DNA of 8,748 bases from JAURVT01 sp049059935 (GCF_049059935.1 NZ_JBMGQR010000113.1:1-8748), one strand, 5' to 3'. Positions 1 to 6,532 are shown, numbered from the stretch's first letter. Numbers and translations are program-made. Notes: a model not told the origin generated them from the sequence alone.

Positions 1-1809
1 GGCGTCGGCGGCGAGCTCCTCGACGGGTGCGCGCAGCCGCTCGAACCACGACCACCAGTAGGGCTTGGCCTCGCGGCGGTGGTAGCCGATCGACGCGGAC
101 AGGACGGCGATGGCGAGCTGGTCGGGGGTGCGCTCGCCGGCCGTCCCGGTGTGCATCGCGAGCCACTCGACGACTTCCGCGTGCGGGTCGGGACGCGACT
201 CGGGCGGCTCGGTGGTCGCCGGGACGTCGGGAGGCGTGGCGTCGCGGTCGACGAGGCCGAGCAGCCAGTCGCGCAGGCGCCAGGTGGAGAGGCAGTCGTA
301 CTCGTTGTAGTCGGCGATCGACGTCTGCAGCGCGGCGGCCTGGTCGACCAGACCGGCCTCGCGTGCGTCGAGGAGCATCGGGTGGACGACCATCGAGTCG
401 GCCGCCGTGGTGACGTCGCCGGTGCGCAGGTCGTCGCCCATGTAGAGCGGCTCGAGCGCCTTGATCGAGTACGACCGCTGCGACACCCGGACCGACGCGC
501 GGACGGTGGCGTACAGGTCGACCAGGACGCCTGCCCGCAGGAGGTCGTCGACCTCCTCCTCGCCCGTGCCGTGACGGGCGGCGAGGCGCAGCAGGGCGGA
601 GCGCTCGTAGTCGGCGTAGTGGTAGACGTGCAGGTCGGGATGGCGGCGGCGTCGCTCGGCGAGCCAGTCGAGGAAGCCGCGCAGGGCGGCGCGCTCGCCG
701 ATGCGGTCGTGCGCCCACCAGGGGCGGAACGTGCCGCGCTCGCCGTCGGGCGTCAGGGCGCCGAACAGGTACTCCAGCCCCCAGTCGTCGGCCTCGCCGC
801 CGTTCCAGAGCGGGTCGCCCTCGAAGTCGAAGAACACGTCGCCCTCGCTGGGCGCGGGCAGGGCGCGCAGCGCGTCCTCGTCGACGACCTCGGCGATCGG
901 GTCGCCCTCGGGCCCTCCTGGCGGACGTTGCGTCACCTGCAGGCGGGCCTGGGTGCGCAGGCCGTCGAGGGCGCTGCCGGTCAGGCCGGGGACGGGCTCG
1001 TCGCGGACGGCGAGCTCGTCGATGGTGCCGACGCCCGCGTCGAGCAGGTGCACGCGCTGGGTGCCGCGGAGGCGGGCCACGAGCAGCAGGTCGCGCCGGC
1101 GCTCGACCTCGGCGTCGCAGTCGTCGCAGCGGCCGCACACGCGCAGGCCGGGCTCGTCCCAGGCGACGGGCGTCGTCGCGGCCCGGTGCCGGTCGAGCAG
1201 CTGCTCGAGGCGGTGCCGCCGGTCGCGGTAGACGGGGAGGAGGTCGACCAGCCTGTGGCGCGCGGTGGTGCGGTCGCCGAGCCGCAGCACGGCGTCCGGG
1301 GCGTGCGCGAACCCGGCGCGCTCGAGCTGGTCGGCGTACGCGGCCACCTGCAGCAGCGCGTCGACCGTGGAGTGGCGGGCGAGCTTGGTGTCCCAGACCT
1401 CCCACCGCCCCTGGTCGTCGCGCACCAGGAAGTCGGCGTGGCCGCGCAGCCGCCCGTCGAAGAACGTGGCCTGGTGGACGACGTCGGCGCCGGCCCGCAG
1501 CGCGTCGAGGGTGGCGTCGCGGGCGGCCACGAGCGCCTCGGTGGTGCTCGCGGGCCACCCCAGGCGCGCGACTCCGCGTCCGGCCTCGCGGTCGAACGGC
1601 CCGAACCGCGCGAGGAACGCCTCCAGCTCGTGCTGCTCGTGCGCGTCGCCGAGGGCCGCGGTGCGCTCGAGCACCGGGTCGGCGGGGTGTTTCTCGACGG
1701 GCACCCGCCCCAGCCGCTCGTCCAGCCGGCGCAGCGTCGCGTACTCGCACACGGCGGCCGCGGACAGGTCGGACGGGCTGTGGACGATCACGTCGTCGAG
1801 CAGCTGCAC
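1..1809 (-). CDS. TM0106-family RecB-like nuclease (N-terminal part of nuclease-helicase, truncated by window edge)
   Basis: The frame is open for 603 codons from a GTG at 1809 to the left edge, with no stop, so the C-terminus is missing. The start is chosen because GGGAG lies about 7 nt upstream and because the product begins MQLLDDVIVHSPSDLS, the usual opening of this family. Residues ~110-160 form a PD-(D/E)XK nuclease core: GHAD (D126), WDTK (D140, K142) and QVAAY (Q154, Y158). Cysteines at 225, 228 and 231 (CGRCDDC), with C21 near the N-terminus, resemble the Fe-S ligands of Cas4/AddB-type nucleases; that is inference. Residues ~324-510 look like an RNase H/DnaQ-type exonuclease fold: FFDFEGDP (D328, E330), HYADYE, and NEYDC with D505. 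Family members continue into a superfamily 1 helicase, which would lie beyond the edge. The likely role is DNA processing or repair; the substrate is unknown. The gene is divergent from the PH-domain gene. Confidence 0.9.
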   Translation of the reverse strand, partial: MQLLDDVIVHSPSDLSAAAVCEYATLRRLDERLGRVPVEKHPADPVLERTAALGDAHEQHELEAFLARFGPFDREAGRGVARLGWPASTTEALVAARDATLDALRAGADVVHQATFFDGRLRGHADFLVRDDQGRWEVWDTKLARHSTVDALLQVAAYADQLERAGFAHAPDAVLRLGDRTTARHRLVDLLPVYRDRRHRLEQLLDRHRAATTPVAWDEPGLRVCGRCDDCDAEVERRRDLLLVARLRGTQRVHLLDAGVGTIDELAVRDEPVPGLTGSALDGLRTQARLQVTQRPPGGPEGDPIAEVVDEDALRALPAPSEGDVFFDFEGDPLWNGGEADDWGLEYLFGALTPDGERGTFRPWWAHDRIGERAALRGFLDWLAERRRRHPDLHVYHYADYERSALLRLAARHGTGEEEVDDLLRAGVLVDLYATVRASVRVSQRSYSIKALEPLYMGDDLRTGDVTTAADSMVVHPMLLDAREAGLVDQAAALQTSIADYNEYDCLSTWRLRDWLLGLVDRDATPPDVPATTEPPESRPDPHAEVVEWLAMHTGTAGERTPDQLAIAVLSASIGYHRREAKPYWWSWFERLRAPVEELAADA

Positions 1810-1833
1810 GTCGTCTCCCGAGGGTCGGCCGTC

Positions 1834-1839
1834 ACCGTA
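1834..1839 (-). promoter_or_regulatory. Possible -10 box of the RecB-like nuclease gene
   Basis: On the minus strand this reads TACGGT, matching the actinobacterial TANNNT -10 consensus. It would place the transcription start near 1827, giving a leader of roughly 18 nt that includes the GGGAG ribosome-binding site. No convincing -35 hexamer is seen at the right distance. The same hexamer appears in front of the divergent PH gene. This is a weak call resting on one short motif. Confidence 0.25.
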
Positions 1840-1860
1840 GCAACGGCCGCCGACGCTTCG

Positions 1861-1925
1861 GACGAGCGTCTCTGGATCGTGGTTGGTCTCTCGATCGTGG
1901 TCGTCATGACGACCACGATCGAGAG
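1861..1925 (+). repeat. Left 65-bp repeat block (three copies of a 15-bp motif)
   Basis: The block begins GACGAGCGTC and then holds site 1 (1871-1885, TCTGGATCGTGGTTG), a 3-nt gap, site 2 (1889-1903, TCTCGATCGTGGTCG), a 6-nt gap, and site 3 (1910-1924), which is the exact inverse of site 2. Its inverted counterpart lies at 2406-2470 on the other side of the PH gene, with 57 of 65 positions identical and identical internal spacing. The first 23 bases (1861-1883) are matched perfectly by the inverse of 2448-2470. It sits between two divergent genes, so it cannot be a terminator for either. It may be a REP/BIME-like dispersed palindromic repeat, a MITE end or a protein-binding array; no transposase is nearby. 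Confidence 0.9.
1888..1925. repeat. Perfect 38-bp palindrome (19-bp arms, no spacer)
   Basis: The left arm 1888-1906 (starting CTCTCGATCG) is the exact reverse complement of 1907-1925 (ending CGATCGAGAG), meeting at TCA/TGA in the centre. As DNA it could extrude a cruciform or bind a dimeric protein on each arm; as RNA it would make a near-continuous hairpin. The next outward pair (1887/1926) does not match, so the symmetry has a sharp edge. It lies in the divergent promoter region of the nuclease and PH genes. Confidence 0.95.
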
Positions 1926-1963
1926 TCTTGGCCGTTCGACGACGAGTCGACGTGCCGCGCCCG

Positions 1964-1969
1964 TACGGT
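1964..1969 (+). promoter_or_regulatory. Possible -10 box of the PH-domain gene
   Basis: TACGGT matches TANNNT and would start transcription near 1976, about 29 nt before the ATG and upstream of the AGGGGGA ribosome-binding site at 1993-1999. There is no good -35 match at 16-19 nt; TTGGCC at 1928-1933 is too far upstream. If this and the minus-strand TACGGT at 1834-1839 are both real, the left repeat block lies between the two promoters and is not transcribed from either. Confidence 0.25.
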
Positions 1970-2004
1970 GTCGACAACGCGGAACCGATGACAGGGGGAA
2001 CACG

Positions 2005-2391
2005 ATGGGTGTCATGAACGCGATGCTGGGAAACGCATCGAAGCTCGACCCGCAGAGGGCGACCCAGGAGTACCAGAGGCTCCTCGGCAACGGCGAGACG
2101 GTGCAGGCGGCCTACCAGCTGGTCCGGGACGCGTTCCTGTTCACCGACCGGCGGCTGATCCTCGTCGACAAGCAGGGGATCACCGGCAAGAAGATCGAGT
2201 ACCACTCGATCCTCTACCGCAGCGTCACGCACTTCGCGGTCGAGACGGCGGGCAGCTTCGACCTGGACGCCGAGCTCAAGATCTGGATCAGCGGCAACCC
2301 TGCCCCGATCCAGAAGCAGTTCGGCAAGGGCGTCGACATCTACGAGGTCCAGGCGGTGCTCACGCACTACGTGGCGAGCGCGGGCCGCTAG
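2005..2391 (+). CDS. Small bacterial PH-domain protein (bPH, PF08000-like)
   Basis: The 128-residue product begins MGVMNAMLGNASKLD, typical of the short bacterial pleckstrin-homology-like family. The core shows RDAFLFTDRRLILVDKQG (residues ~41-58), GKKIEYHSI (61-69) and the family signature FAVETAGSFDLDAELKIWIS (77-96), ending in a helix-like IYEVQAVLTHYV. The length fits a complete single-domain member. The ATG at 2005 is supported by AGGGGGA at 1993-1999, 5 nt upstream. There is no signal peptide or membrane segment, so it is probably cytosolic. The molecular function of this family is not established, and I do not infer one. The gene stands alone, divergent from the nuclease and 121 bp before the SNF2 gene, and inverted 65-bp repeat blocks bracket it. 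Confidence 0.93.
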   Translation: MGVMNAMLGNASKLDPQRATQEYQRLLGNGETVQAAYQLVRDAFLFTDRRLILVDKQGITGKKIEYHSILYRSVTHFAVETAGSFDLDAELKIWISGNPAPIQKQFGKGVDIYEVQAVLTHYVASAGR

Positions 2392-2405
2392 GCCGGCACA
2401 GGCAT

Positions 2406-2470
2406 CTCTGGATCGTGGTCGCCCTGGCGACCACGATCCAGACATCGACCACGATCCAGAGACGCTCGTC
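2406..2470 (-). repeat. Right 65-bp repeat block (inverted copy of the left block)
   Basis: Read on the minus strand, the block has the same layout as 1861-1925: GACGAGCGTC, site 6 (2446-2460), 3-nt gap, site 5 (2428-2442), 6-nt gap, and the opposing site 4 (2407-2421). Sites 4, 5 and 6 are identical copies of TCTGGATCGTGGTCG. It differs from the left block at 8 of 65 positions. Four of those are paired across the palindrome, so base pairing is kept. It starts 15 nt after the PH stop codon and ends 42 nt before the SNF2 start. Confidence 0.9.
2407..2442. repeat. 36-bp palindrome, 17-bp arms around 2 nt; possible hairpin terminator of the PH gene
   Basis: Arms 2407-2423 and 2426-2442 are perfect reverse complements separated by CT. 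Located just after the PH stop codon, the RNA would fold into a long G/C-rich hairpin and could stop transcription before the SNF2 gene. No T-run follows it (the next bases are CATCGACC), so it is not a classical intrinsic terminator. The related palindrome on the other side of the PH gene is not at any gene's 3' end, which argues that termination is not the element's general function. Confidence 0.9.
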
Positions 2471-2500
2471 GGGCGGCGGGGGAGTGTCGGAGGGCTCGCA

Positions 2501-2506
2501 TAGCCT
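2501..2506 (+). promoter_or_regulatory. -10 box for a probable leaderless SNF2 transcript
   Basis: TAGCCT matches TANNNT and ends exactly 6 nt before the A of the SNF2 ATG at 2513. This is the spacing seen when transcription starts on the A of the start codon. No proper ribosome-binding site exists: the G-run at 2507-2511 is only 1 nt from the ATG, and AGGG at 2491-2494 is 18 nt away. No clear -35 is visible at the expected place (2478-2483 is G-rich), which is common for such actinobacterial promoters. Confidence 0.55.
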
Positions 2507-2512
2507 GGGGGC

Positions 2513-5500
2513 ATGGCGGCCCTGGCAGACCTCGCGGACGACGCGACGCTGCAGGTGCTGGTCGGGCACGACACGTTCAGGCGGGGTGCGGAGTATGCGC
2601 GGACCGACCGGGTGCGCGAGGTCGAGGTGGCCACCAACCTGTCGGGCACGGTCGTGCAGGGCACCGTCCTCGGCACCGGAACCGCGGTCTACCAGACCGT
2701 CGTCTCGGTGCGCGGCGGCGCCAAGGTCGGCGACGAGATCGAGCTGTACGCCGCCTGCTCCTGCCCCGTCGGCCGTGCGTGCAAGCACGCCGTCGCCACC
2801 GTCCTGGTCGCCCGCGACCGCGAGTCCCGCGGCGGCGCCGCGGCCAGGCCGTCCGGGCCCACCTGGGAGACCACGCTCGGCGAGCTCCTCGACGACCTCG
2901 ACCACGAGGTCCCCGACGCCGTCGACGACCCCTCGGTCACCGGGCTCGGGCTGCAGGTCGAGCTGGTGGCGGGGGTGTCGCCCGCGGCCCGTCACGCCCG
3001 CTGGACGGGCCCGGTGGCCGAGTCGCGTGGACGGCTCCGGGTGCGGCCCGTCAGCCAGGGCGCGCGCGGACGGTGGGTGCGCTCGGCGGTCACCTGGGCC
3101 TCGATCGCCCACGCCGACCACGCCTACGGCCGGTTCCACCAGGCCCAGGTCGACCTCCTGCGCGAGCTGCTCGTCAGCCTCCGCGCCGGCTCCCGCTTCG
3201 CCTACGGCACCGACACCGCCGACCGCGACCTGCTCACCTTCGGCCCCTCGGTGTGGCGCCTGCTCGCCCGCGCCGGCGAGGTCGGGTTGCCGCTCGTGAC
3301 GGCCGGGCAGCTCTCGTCCGTCCGCGTCGCCGACGCCCCCGCCGCGCTCCAGCTCGACCTCACCGGCACCCCCGACGGCGGCACGCTCGTGCGCGCCGGG
3401 GCGGTCGTCGACGGTACCTGGGCCGACGCCGACGACGTCGACCTCATGGGCGATCCCGCGCACGGTGCCGTGCTGTGGCGACGCGACGACGACGGCCCGC
3501 GCCCGTCCTGGAGCCTGGTGCTCGCCGAGCTCGACCAGCGCCCCAGCGTCGCCGTCCAGCGGTTCGTGTCGCGCCGCACCACGCTCGAGGTGCCGCCGGG
3601 CGAGCGCGCCGGGCTGCTCGAGGAGTACGTCCCGCGGATGCGGCGGCTCGTCCCCGTGTCGTCGGCCGACGGGTCGGTGGCGCTGCCGGTGCCCGTCGTC
3701 CCGCGCCTGTGCCTGGCGGTGGAGTGGAAGTCCGCCCACGAGGTCGACGTCGCCTGGCAGTGGCGGTACGGCCACGCCGACTCCGAGCGCGTCCACGACC
3801 TCGACGCGCCGCCCGGACGCGGGTCGCGCGACACCCGCGCCGAGCGCCGGCTGCTCGCCGGCCTCGAGCTCGACGACGCCGCCGTCGCGCTGCTGTGCAC
3901 CGAGACCTCCGGCCCGCCGCGAGTCCTGCCCCAGCAGTGGCTGCACGGCGACGACGCGCTCCACCTCGGTCGCGACGTCCTGCCGTCGCTGCGCCGGGCG
4001 GGGCAGGTCGAGGTGCACGTCACCGGCGACGAGCCCACCTTCCGCGAGGCGCGCGGTGTCCCCGAGGTCAAGTTCGCCGCGATGGAGCCCGACGACGACC
4101 GCCCCACCGACTGGTTCGACCTGCAAGTCGTGGTCAGCGTGGAGGGGCGCGCGATCGGTCTCGGCACGCTGCTCGAGGCGCTCACCAAGGGGCAGAAGCG
4201 GATCGTCCTGCACGACGGCGTCTACGTCGACGTCGACCGCCCCGAGCTGGCCCGCCTGGCCCGGCTGATCGAGGAGGCCGGCGACCTCCAGGACCAGCCC
4301 GAGGGCGGCGTCCGCGTCTCGCGCTACGCCACCACCACCTGGGACGAGCTGGCCGAGCTCGGCATCGTCGACGAGCAGGCCCAGCAGTGGGTCACCGCCG
4401 CCGCGGCCCTGCGTGACCTGCAGTCGCTGCCCGCCGTCGCCGAGCCCGAGGCCCTCCACGCCACGCTGCGTCCGTACCAGCACGAGGGCTTCCGCTGGCT
4501 CGCGTTCCTCTGGCAGGCCGGCCTCGGCGGCATCCTGGCCGACGACATGGGCCTGGGCAAGACCGTGCAGACCCTCGCGCTGATGGCCCACTCCCGCGCC
4601 ACCAGCGACGCCCCGTTCCTCGTCGTCGCGCCCACCAGCGTCGTCGCCACCTGGGCGGGCGAGGCGGCCAGGTTCACGCCCGGCCTCACCGTCCGCACGA
4701 TCACCGAGTCGCACGCCCGCCGCGGCTCGTCGGTCCGCGAGGTGGCCCACGGTGCCGACATCGTCGTCACCTCCTACACGCTGTTCCGCATCGAGGCCGA
4801 CGCCTACCAGGACGTCACGTGGGCCGGGCTGGTGCTCGACGAGGCCCAGGCGGTGAAGAACCACCAGGGCAAGACGTACCAGGCGGTCCGGCGCCTCGGT
4901 GCGCCGTTCACGCTCGCCATCACCGGCACGCCGATGGAGAACAACCTGATGGAGCTGTGGTCGCTGCTGTCGATCGCCGCCCCCGGGCTCTACCCCCACC
5001 CCGGACGCTTCGCCGACCACGTCGCCAAGCCCATCGAGCGAGGCCACGACCACGAGGTGCTCGCCCGCCTGCGACGCCGCGTGCGACCGCTGATGCTGCG
5101 CCGCACCAAGGACCTCGTCGCCGCCGACCTCCCGCCCAAGCAGGAGCAGGTGCTCGACGTCGTCCTGTCGCCGCGGCACCGTCGGCTCTACGACACCCAC
5201 CTGCAGCGCGAGCGCCAGAAGGTCCTCGGGCTGGTGGAGGACCTCGACCAGCACCGGATGGCGATCTTCCGCTCGCTCACCCGGCTGCGCCAGCTCAGCC
5301 TCGACCCCGCCCTGCTCGACGAGGCGCACGAGGCGGTCGGGTCGGCCAAGATCGACGTCCTCGTCGACCACCTCAAGGAGGTCGCCGAGGGTGGTCACCG
5401 CGCGCTGGTGTTCAGCCAGTTCACCGGATTCCTGGCCCGCGTCCGCGCCCGGCTCGACGCCGAGGGCATCGGCCACGCCTACCTCGACGGCTCCACCCGC

Positions 5501-5848
5501 GACCGTCCGGCCGTCGTGCAGGGCTTCAAGGACGGCGACGCGCCCGCGTTCCTGATCAGCCTCAAGGCCGGCGGCGTCGGCCTCACGCTCACCGAGGCCG
5601 ACTACGTCTTCATCCTCGACCCGTGGTGGAACCCCGCCGTCGAGGCGCAGGCCGTCGACCGCACGCACCGCATCGGCCAGACGCGCCACGTCATGGTCTA
5701 CCGGCTCGTCGCCACCGCCACCATCGAGGAGAAGGTGATGGAGCTCAAGGAGCGCAAGGCCAGCCTGTTCACCAGCGTCCTCGACGACGAGGCGATGCTG
5801 TCCTCGCCGCTCAGCGCGTCCGACATCGCCGGGCTGTTCGCCGACTGA
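2513..5848 (+). CDS. SWIM zinc-finger / SNF2-family ATPase (superfamily 2 helicase-like DNA translocase)
   Basis: The 1111-residue product has an N-terminal SWIM zinc finger with C82, C84, C90 and H92 (ACSCPVGRACKH), a long middle region (~100-640) with no motif I recognise, and a complete SNF2 ATPase. In order the ATPase shows LRPYQ (652-656), motif I DDMGLGKT (677-684), motif II DEAQ (776-779), motif III TGTPMENN (804-811), VFSQF (~966-970), SLKAGGVGLTL (from 1016), DPWWNP (from 1036) and motif VI QAVDRTHRIGQ (1046-1056). All catalytic motifs look intact. Relatives hydrolyse ATP to move along double-stranded DNA and displace or remodel bound proteins; the target here is unknown. In Bacillus, YwqB (SWIM) and YwqA (SNF2) are separate proteins; here the two modules are fused. 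Expression is probably leaderless. The stop codon lies 3 nt from that of the convergent tetR-type gene. Confidence 0.96.
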   Translation: MAALADLADDATLQVLVGHDTFRRGAEYARTDRVREVEVATNLSGTVVQGTVLGTGTAVYQTVVSVRGGAKVGDEIELYAACSCPVGRACKHAVATVLVARDRESRGGAAARPSGPTWETTLGELLDDLDHEVPDAVDDPSVTGLGLQVELVAGVSPAARHARWTGPVAESRGRLRVRPVSQGARGRWVRSAVTWASIAHADHAYGRFHQAQVDLLRELLVSLRAGSRFAYGTDTADRDLLTFGPSVWRLLARAGEVGLPLVTAGQLSSVRVADAPAALQLDLTGTPDGGTLVRAGAVVDGTWADADDVDLMGDPAHGAVLWRRDDDGPRPSWSLVLAELDQRPSVAVQRFVSRRTTLEVPPGERAGLLEEYVPRMRRLVPVSSADGSVALPVPVVPRLCLAVEWKSAHEVDVAWQWRYGHADSERVHDLDAPPGRGSRDTRAERRLLAGLELDDAAVALLCTETSGPPRVLPQQWLHGDDALHLGRDVLPSLRRAGQVEVHVTGDEPTFREARGVPEVKFAAMEPDDDRPTDWFDLQVVVSVEGRAIGLGTLLEALTKGQKRIVLHDGVYVDVDRPELARLARLIEEAGDLQDQPEGGVRVSRYATTTWDELAELGIVDEQAQQWVTAAAALRDLQSLPAVAEPEALHATLRPYQHEGFRWLAFLWQAGLGGILADDMGLGKTVQTLALMAHSRATSDAPFLVVAPTSVVATWAGEAARFTPGLTVRTITESHARRGSSVREVAHGADIVVTSYTLFRIEADAYQDVTWAGLVLDEAQAVKNHQGKTYQAVRRLGAPFTLAITGTPMENNLMELWSLLSIAAPGLYPHPGRFADHVAKPIERGHDHEVLARLRRRVRPLMLRRTKDLVAADLPPKQEQVLDVVLSPRHRRLYDTHLQRERQKVLGLVEDLDQHRMAIFRSLTRLRQLSLDPALLDEAHEAVGSAKIDVLVDHLKEVAEGGHRALVFSQFTGFLARVRARLDAEGIGHAYLDGSTRDRPAVVQGFKDGDAPAFLISLKAGGVGLTLTEADYVFILDPWWNPAVEAQAVDRTHRIGQTRHVMVYRLVATATIEEKVMELKERKASLFTSVLDDEAMLSSPLSASDIAGLFAD

Positions 5849-5851
5849 CGT

Positions 5852-6454
5852 TCAGGGCGCGACGGCCCGCAGGCCCGCGAGCACCGCCTCGAGCCCGAAG
5901 GCGAACGCCTCGTCGGCCCGCTCGACGCCCGACGGCGCGGCCTCCACCGCCGCCCGCAAGACCGGGTCGGACGCCGTCACGTCCCAGACGTCCTCGGGCG
6001 CGGCGACGTCGAGGGCCGAGCCGATCGTGAAGCTGTCGACGAGCGTGATCGCGTGGAGCAGGTCGGCGCCGGAGAACCCGGCGCGCTCGAGCAACGCGGC
6101 CAGCGAGCCGTACATCGCGAGCACCTGGGGGTCGGCGACGGTGTGACCGGTCAGCATCGGGATCAGGCGCGGGTGCCGTGCGAACGCGTCGCGGTACTGC
6201 CGCACCAGCCGTCGCGCGGCGTCGTCCCACGCCTCGCCGGGCTCGGCGACGAACCGCAGCCCGGCGAACACGCGCCCGCGCATCGCCTCGACGACGCCGG
6301 CCTTGCCGCTGACGTGGTGGTACAGCGACGACGCCGACACCCCCAGCCGCGAGGCGAGACCGGGCATCGTCAGGTCGCCGCCGGAGTCGACGACGGCGAG
6401 CGCGGCCTCGGCGATCTTGTCGACCGACAGCACCGGGACGGACGGACGGGCCAC
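5852..6454 (-). CDS. TetR-family transcriptional regulator, likely repressor of the aguBA operon
   Basis: The 200-residue protein has an N-terminal helix-turn-helix at about residues 29-48, with LASRLGVSASSLYHHV, followed by KAGVVEAM, as in TetR/AcrR proteins. The C-terminal part (~75-200) is an all-helical ligand-binding/dimerisation domain of low conservation. The start is the GTG at 6454: GGAGGAG lies 6 nt upstream (6461-6467), and the sequence before it is not TetR-like although the frame stays open further. It is divergent from the agmatine-to-putrescine operon, with a 19-bp dyad in the 91-bp gap. The simplest model is repression of itself and of that operon. The inducer is unknown; agmatine, N-carbamoylputrescine or putrescine are guesses from context. 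Confidence 0.93.
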   Translation of the reverse strand: MARPSVPVLSVDKIAEAALAVVDSGGDLTMPGLASRLGVSASSLYHHVSGKAGVVEAMRGRVFAGLRFVAEPGEAWDDAARRLVRQYRDAFARHPRLIPMLTGHTVADPQVLAMYGSLAALLERAGFSGADLLHAITLVDSFTIGSALDVAAPEDVWDVTASDPVLRAAVEAAPSGVERADEAFAFGLEAVLAGLRAVAP

Positions 6455-6502
6455 GACGATCTCCTCCAGGTCGGGTCTTGCGCGGACGGCTCTCTGCGTC
6501 CC

Positions 6503-6532
6503 ACAATAAACCGAATGACATTCGATTGACGA
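6503..6532 (-). promoter_or_regulatory. Putative promoter of the tetR-type gene
   Basis: On the minus strand, TCGTCA (6532-6527, 4 of 6 matches to TTGACA) is separated by 18 nt from TATTGT (6508-6503), which fits TANNNT. Transcription would start near 6496, upstream of the GGAGGAG ribosome-binding site. The 19-bp dyad fills the spacer between the two hexamers almost exactly, a classic position for autorepression. Confidence 0.4.
6509..6527. promoter_or_regulatory. Putative TetR operator (19-bp dyad)
   Basis: AACCGAATGACATTCGATT contains perfect 6-bp half-sites CGAATG and CATTCG around a central A at 6518. After one mismatched pair the symmetry resumes with AA/TT, so 16 of 18 paired positions are symmetric. 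Size, single-base centre and location midway between divergent tetR-type and target genes are typical of TetR-family operators. It ends 18 nt before the aguB ATG, so bound repressor could also block that promoter. Confidence 0.65.

Noticed and set aside
79..2391. A 770-codon plus-strand open frame that runs through to the end of the PH gene
   Set aside because: Its first ~640 residues are the antisense of the RecB-like nuclease and of the repeat block, and resemble low-complexity G/C-rich shadow sequence. Only the last 128 residues, from ATG 2005 with its own ribosome-binding site, are a recognisable protein.
2407..2442. Classical intrinsic terminator after the PH gene
   Set aside because: The hairpin is strong but no T-run follows, and a sister palindrome sits in a divergent promoter region where no transcript ends. 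It is recorded as a repeat with only a possible terminator role.
1861..2470. CRISPR array
   Set aside because: The six 15-bp copies are in mixed orientation with 3- and 6-nt gaps and a gene in the middle. There are no regular 30-40 nt spacers and no cas genes.
2360..5689. A 1109-codon minus-strand open frame antisense to the SNF2 gene
   Set aside because: It mirrors the SNF2 gene codon for codon, has no recognisable domain, and is rich in G, A, V, R and D as expected from antisense of GC-rich coding DNA. The plus-strand SNF2 motifs are unambiguous.
1..5848. A DISARM-like or other known defence system (SNF2 motor plus nuclease)
   Set aside because: No methyltransferase, DrmA/DrmB, phospholipase-D-type nuclease or restriction subunit is present. 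The nuclease and SNF2 genes are divergent, separated by the PH gene and not an operon. Both families also occur widely as housekeeping-type genes.
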